DNA of 50,907 nt, taken from assembly GCA_003566775.1 (NCBI GenBank), contig PXBW01000318.1, positions 1 through 50,907 on the forward strand, read 5' to 3'. The DNA is from a candidate division WS1 bacterium. GTDB taxonomy: Bacteria; Armatimonadota; Zipacnadia; Zipacnadales; UBA5352. The notes beneath the pieces are model-generated. The model was not told the origin of the DNA, searched no databases, and saw only the letters and a program-made list of their open reading frames with translations. The translations under genes and the position numbers were made by a program. This document shows, in pieces, positions 47,673 through 50,907 of this stretch (positions are counted from its first letter, which is position 1; each line of letters starts with the position of its first letter).

Positions 47673-48281
47673 TCATTCGGACATCTCTGTGCGTCCCTGC
47701 AAAGCCCGCGCCACGGTCACCTGATCGGCGTAGTCGAGATCGGCACCGACCGGCAGACCCAACGCAAGACGCGTCACGCGGATGCAGCCCATCTCAAGCA
47801 GCACCTCGCGCAGAAATTCAGCGGTGGCATCCCCCTCGACGGTTGGCGGGGTGGCAAGGATCACCTCACGCACCGCAAGATCCTCCACCCGCTCCAGCAG
47901 TTCATTGATGCGCAGATTACCCGGTCCAACACCCTCGACAGGGGATAAGACGCCGTCGAGCACGTGATAGAGGCCCTCGTACTCCCCGGCCCGGTCGAGG
48001 GCGACGAGGTCCTTGGCATCCGCGACCACGCAGATAACGTCGGTGTCACGCCGGTCATCGGTGCAGACCGGACACAGGCGGCTTACCGACCAGTTCCCGC
48101 ATTCGCCGCAGCGCCCGATATCTCCGTGCAGATCCCCAATCGCACGGGCAAGCCCTGCGGCGTATTCAGGACCGGCACCCAGCAGATGAAACGCCAGTCG
48201 TTGCGCGCTTCTCGGGCCGATGCCGGGAAGCGTCTCAAGTTGATCTATCAACTCCCGAATGGGTTCGGGATAGCTGAGCAT
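47673..48281 (-). CDS. recR: Recombination mediator protein RecR
   Basis: 'LETLPGIGPRSAQRLAFHLL', Zn motif 'CGECGNWSVSRLCPVC', Toprim 'VVADAKDLVALDRAGEYEGLYHVLDGVLSPVEGVGP'. Confidence 0.97.
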   Translation of the reverse strand: MLSYPEPIRELIDQLETLPGIGPRSAQRLAFHLLGAGPEYAAGLARAIGDLHGDIGRCGECGNWSVSRLCPVCTDDRRDTDVICVVADAKDLVALDRAGEYEGLYHVLDGVLSPVEGVGPGNLRINELLERVEDLAVREVILATPPTVEGDATAEFLREVLLEMGCIRVTRLALGLPVGADLDYADQVTVARALQGRTEMSE

Positions 48282-48384
48282 CCAGGTTCTTCCGCCTCAG
48301 TAACAATACTCATAAGACACGATCAAATGCGTCCGATGCGTCCGGACAGTGTCGCTTGCCGGGTCCACACCGGCCGGGCACAGT

Positions 48385-48714
48385 TCAGAGGAACTCGGGA
48401 AGCTCCATTCCCATGCGAGCGAGCGGCAGTGCCTCAGAGAGCTTCTCGCGCTTAAGCTCGGTGGCCTGGCGTATCGCCTCGCGCATGCCCGCGCACACGA
48501 GATCCTGGATCAACTCGCAGTCTCCCTCTTCGATCACTGCGGGATCGATCGCGACATCGAGTATCTCACCCAGACCGCTTACGGTCACTGTGACTGCGCC
48601 ACCACCGGCGCTGCCCTCAACCTCCACCGCGCGCAGTTCCTCCGTGGCGGCCAGCATGTCCTGCTGCACACCCTGTAACTGACTCTCGATCATCTTCTGA
48701 AAGGGATTAATCAT
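48385..48714 (-). CDS. YbaB/EbfC family nucleoid-associated protein
   Basis: ATG 48714; 'MINPFQKMIESQLQGVQQDMLAATEELRAVEVEGSAGGGAVTVTVSGLGEILDVAIDPAVIEEGD'; conserved dnaX-ybaB-recR order. Confidence 0.92.
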   Translation of the reverse strand: MINPFQKMIESQLQGVQQDMLAATEELRAVEVEGSAGGGAVTVTVSGLGEILDVAIDPAVIEEGDCELIQDLVCAGMREAIRQATELKREKLSEALPLARMGMELPEFL

Positions 48715-48797
48715 CTGTCGCTCCACATTTCGTCGTCTGGAGTCAACCCCCGAGGAGTCATTCTTCGCGATCACCCTCGGGACCTCGTTTTCTCTGC

Positions 48798-50549
48798 CTA
48801 ATTTGGTTCGATCTCCTCGCTGCCGTCGAAACTGAACTTCAACGCCTCAATCATCTTCTCCTGCTCGTCTTCGCTGGACGAAGCGCTTTCTTGGGCCTCA
48901 TCCGCCGCCTCCCCGGGCGGCGCCGCCAGTTCGCAGAAGATCTCCAGCCCGCGCCCGCACACCCTTTCAAGCGCTTTCGTGACCTCGCGCCCCCAGGCAT
49001 CTCGCGTTCTCCGGACTTCAAACTCGGCATCTGCGGGGAAACACAGGGAGAGCCTCTCATCATCGAGTGACACAGGCTGTGCCCGGGAGATCACCGCGGC
49101 GATACCCGCGTGTCCGCCTTCGGTAAGCACCTCCAGCACGCGAGGCCAACCGGTCTGCACGTCATCAATGCTCAGTGGTTCATGGCTGTCAGATGCAGGC
49201 GGAGCATCGACAGGCCCAGATCGGGACTCGTCCGCAGATTGCTCGGCAGCGCTTTCCCCAGATTCCGCTGAAGCTTCTTCGGCAGCAGCGCCTCCGTCGG
49301 CGGGTCTGTCCGCCGCGGGCTTCTCATCGTCATCCCTCGACGCCTCGTCGTCCCGCCTCTTCGCCCGGACCGCCTTCTGCCCGGCGGTCTGCGATTCCTG
49401 CCCTGCCGTTGCATCATCGGTCTCCGCTGCTGCAACTGGTGAGCCTGCAGTCTGTTCGCCATCTGCGGCGGCGAGGTGCGCGAGCGTCACCTCCAGCAGA
49501 AGCGGCTTCTGGCTGGTGTCGCGTATGCGCGCCGATGCCTCGCCCAGTTCCTCGATGATCGCGCCCAGGCGCCGCGGGCCCATCATTCCTGCCTGCTGCT
49601 GCATCTCCTCCAGGTCCCCGGCCGCACTCTGCATCCACTCCGGGGGATTCGCCCCGAGAGAGATGCGCAGCAAGTCGCGAAAATAGAGGGCGAGATCCTC
49701 GAGAAGTTGGCCGATATCCCTTCCGCCGGCCACTACCTCGTCCACGACCCGAAATACGCCTTCGATGTCATTTCGGGCAACAGCGTCACCGACTGAGACA
49801 AGCAGGTCGGCGTCGGTCACCCCAAGGATAGAGTTCACAACCTCGAGGGTGACCTCACCCCGCCCGTAGGCGATGACCTGATCGAAGATGCTCTCGGCAT
49901 CGCGCATAGCGCCGCCAGCCGCTCTTGCGATTGCACCGAGAGCCGCCTCCTCCCCCCGCACACCCTCGTTCTCAGCGATCCCGCGCAGAGCCTCGACGAT
50001 CTTTACCTGTGGAATCGGTCGAAACTCGAAACTCTGGCAGCGTGAGCGGATGGTGGGGAGAATGTTGTGAAGCTCAGTGGTGGCCAGGACGAAGTAAACG
50101 TGATCCGGGGGCTCCTCGAGGGTCTTGAGCAGCGCGTTCGATGCTTCGTTGGTGAGCATATGAGCTTCGTCGAGAATGTAAAACTTGCAGCGCGCCTGGG
50201 TGGGCGCATAACCTACGCGGCTGCGTAGTTCTCGGATGTCATCGATGCCACGATTCGAGGCGGCATCGATCTCAACGAGGTCAAGAGCGTTGCCGGATGC
50301 GATTGCCTCGCACATGGGACATTCGCAGCATGGGCTGGGAGTGGGGCCCAGATCGCAGTTGAGGGCCTTTGCAAGGACCCGCGCGGTTGACGTCTTGCCG
50401 GTGCCGCGCGGTCCTGCGAAGAGATAGCCGTGCGCCACGCGTCCCTCACTTAGCGCATGCTTGAGGGTAGTGGCCACGTGGTCCTGCCCGATGATCTCAT
50501 CGAAGGTCTGCGGCCTGTATTTGAGCGCGAATGTCTGGTACGCCATCAA
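48798..50549 (-). CDS. dnaX: DNA polymerase III subunit gamma/tau
   Basis: 'ALKYRPQTFDEIIGQDHVATTLKHAL...GYLFAGPRGTGKTSTARVLAKALNC...YILDEAHMLTNEASNALLKTLEEPPDHVYF'. Confidence 0.97.
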   Translation of the reverse strand: MMAYQTFALKYRPQTFDEIIGQDHVATTLKHALSEGRVAHGYLFAGPRGTGKTSTARVLAKALNCDLGPTPSPCCECPMCEAIASGNALDLVEIDAASNRGIDDIRELRSRVGYAPTQARCKFYILDEAHMLTNEASNALLKTLEEPPDHVYFVLATTELHNILPTIRSRCQSFEFRPIPQVKIVEALRGIAENEGVRGEEAALGAIARAAGGAMRDAESIFDQVIAYGRGEVTLEVVNSILGVTDADLLVSVGDAVARNDIEGVFRVVDEVVAGGRDIGQLLEDLALYFRDLLRISLGANPPEWMQSAAGDLEEMQQQAGMMGPRRLGAIIEELGEASARIRDTSQKPLLLEVTLAHLAAADGEQTAGSPVAAAETDDATAGQESQTAGQKAVRAKRRDDEASRDDDEKPAADRPADGGAAAEEASAESGESAAEQSADESRSGPVDAPPASDSHEPLSIDDVQTGWPRVLEVLTEGGHAGIAAVISRAQPVSLDDERLSLCFPADAEFEVRRTRDAWGREVTKALERVCGRGLEIFCELAAPPGEAADEAQESASSSEDEQEKMIEALKFSFDGSEEIEPN

Positions 50550-50717
50550 AGCCCTTCCGTTCCGGGCCGGGGGTGCCCGGACTGAGTCTCGCGCGCAGTG
50601 CTGACCCGCCGTCCAGTTGTTCTGTCGTTAGTCCTATCGTTCGTTACTGCCGTGAGTCGGTTGTGCACCCACCGTTGACAACGCAGCCCAGCCGTTACCC
50701 TCGCAGCCAGCTCCGGC

Positions 50718-50810
50718 CAGGTGATCTGCGGCACAGAAGACCTTCTGCCTACCGCTGCTCCCTTCCGGGCCTGACGGGGTTCAGCAGACGTCTCCTTGCG
50801 CAGGACCCAA
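50718..50810 (-). ncRNA. ffs: Bacterial small SRP RNA (4.5S)
   Basis: Minus strand GGTCCTGCGCAAGGAGACGTCTGCTGAACCCCGTCAGGCCCGGAAGGGAGCAGCGGTAGGCAGAAGGTCTTCTGTGCCGCAGATCACC: contains the conserved GTCAGGCCCGGAAGGGAGCAGC apical loop. Confidence 0.95.
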
Positions 50811-50907
50811 CCTTCATCACCGCTTACGTGGGTCAGACGCCAAACTGCGAAGCCGCGGGCGGGAATTCAGCCCCACTATGGCGGATTGTGGGTGCAGGGT
50901 ACCGCCA

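Noticed and set aside
48979-49686. 235-aa Ser/Ala-rich plus-strand ORF
   Set aside because: Antisense to the disordered Ala/Glu/Ser linker of dnaX; composition is a reflection of that linker.
48798-50549. Programmed -1 frameshift in dnaX
   Set aside because: No A-AAA-AAG-type slippery heptamer is apparent in this GC-rich gene.
1-50907. CRISPR arrays, transposases/IS elements, phage genes, tRNAs and rRNAs
   Set aside because: Looked for regular direct repeats, terminal inverted repeats with transposase motifs, and TTCGAATCC-type tRNA arms; none was convincing by eye. A tRNAscan/minced/ISfinder run would be needed to exclude them.

Overview
Window of about 51 kb of GC-rich bacterial chromosome, densely coding, with no recognisable tRNA, rRNA, CRISPR array or transposase. 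A type-IV-pilin-like protein with the '[45 protein letters not shown]' leader and an H-x9-DG motif suggests an Armatimonadota-like or related diderm; this is inference, not proven. The left two thirds is accessory: secreted carbohydrate-active or glycan-binding proteins, two formylglycine-type sulfatases, sugar-acid and redox enzymes, a G1P-dehydrogenase-family protein, a BtuFDC-like B12 importer, and an ECF-sigma envelope-stress-like operon. The right third is housekeeping (folB, sensor kinase, nadA, a four-subunit 2-oxoacid:ferredoxin oxidoreductase, recR, ybaB, dnaX, SRP RNA). The most interesting signal is a pair of cobalamin riboswitches, both on the minus strand. One precedes btuF as expected. 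The other has a clear aptamer, an intrinsic terminator and an 11-nt perfectly complementary antiterminator segment, and the next gene downstream is a pseudopilin-like protein. No btuB/TonB receptor is visible, so a B12-regulated pseudopilin, possibly tied to cobalamin uptake or an alternative B12-independent function, is the best candidate for an undescribed system. Another candidate is the ECF sigma/anti-sigma/RseB-like operon ending in two tandemly duplicated small exported proteins.
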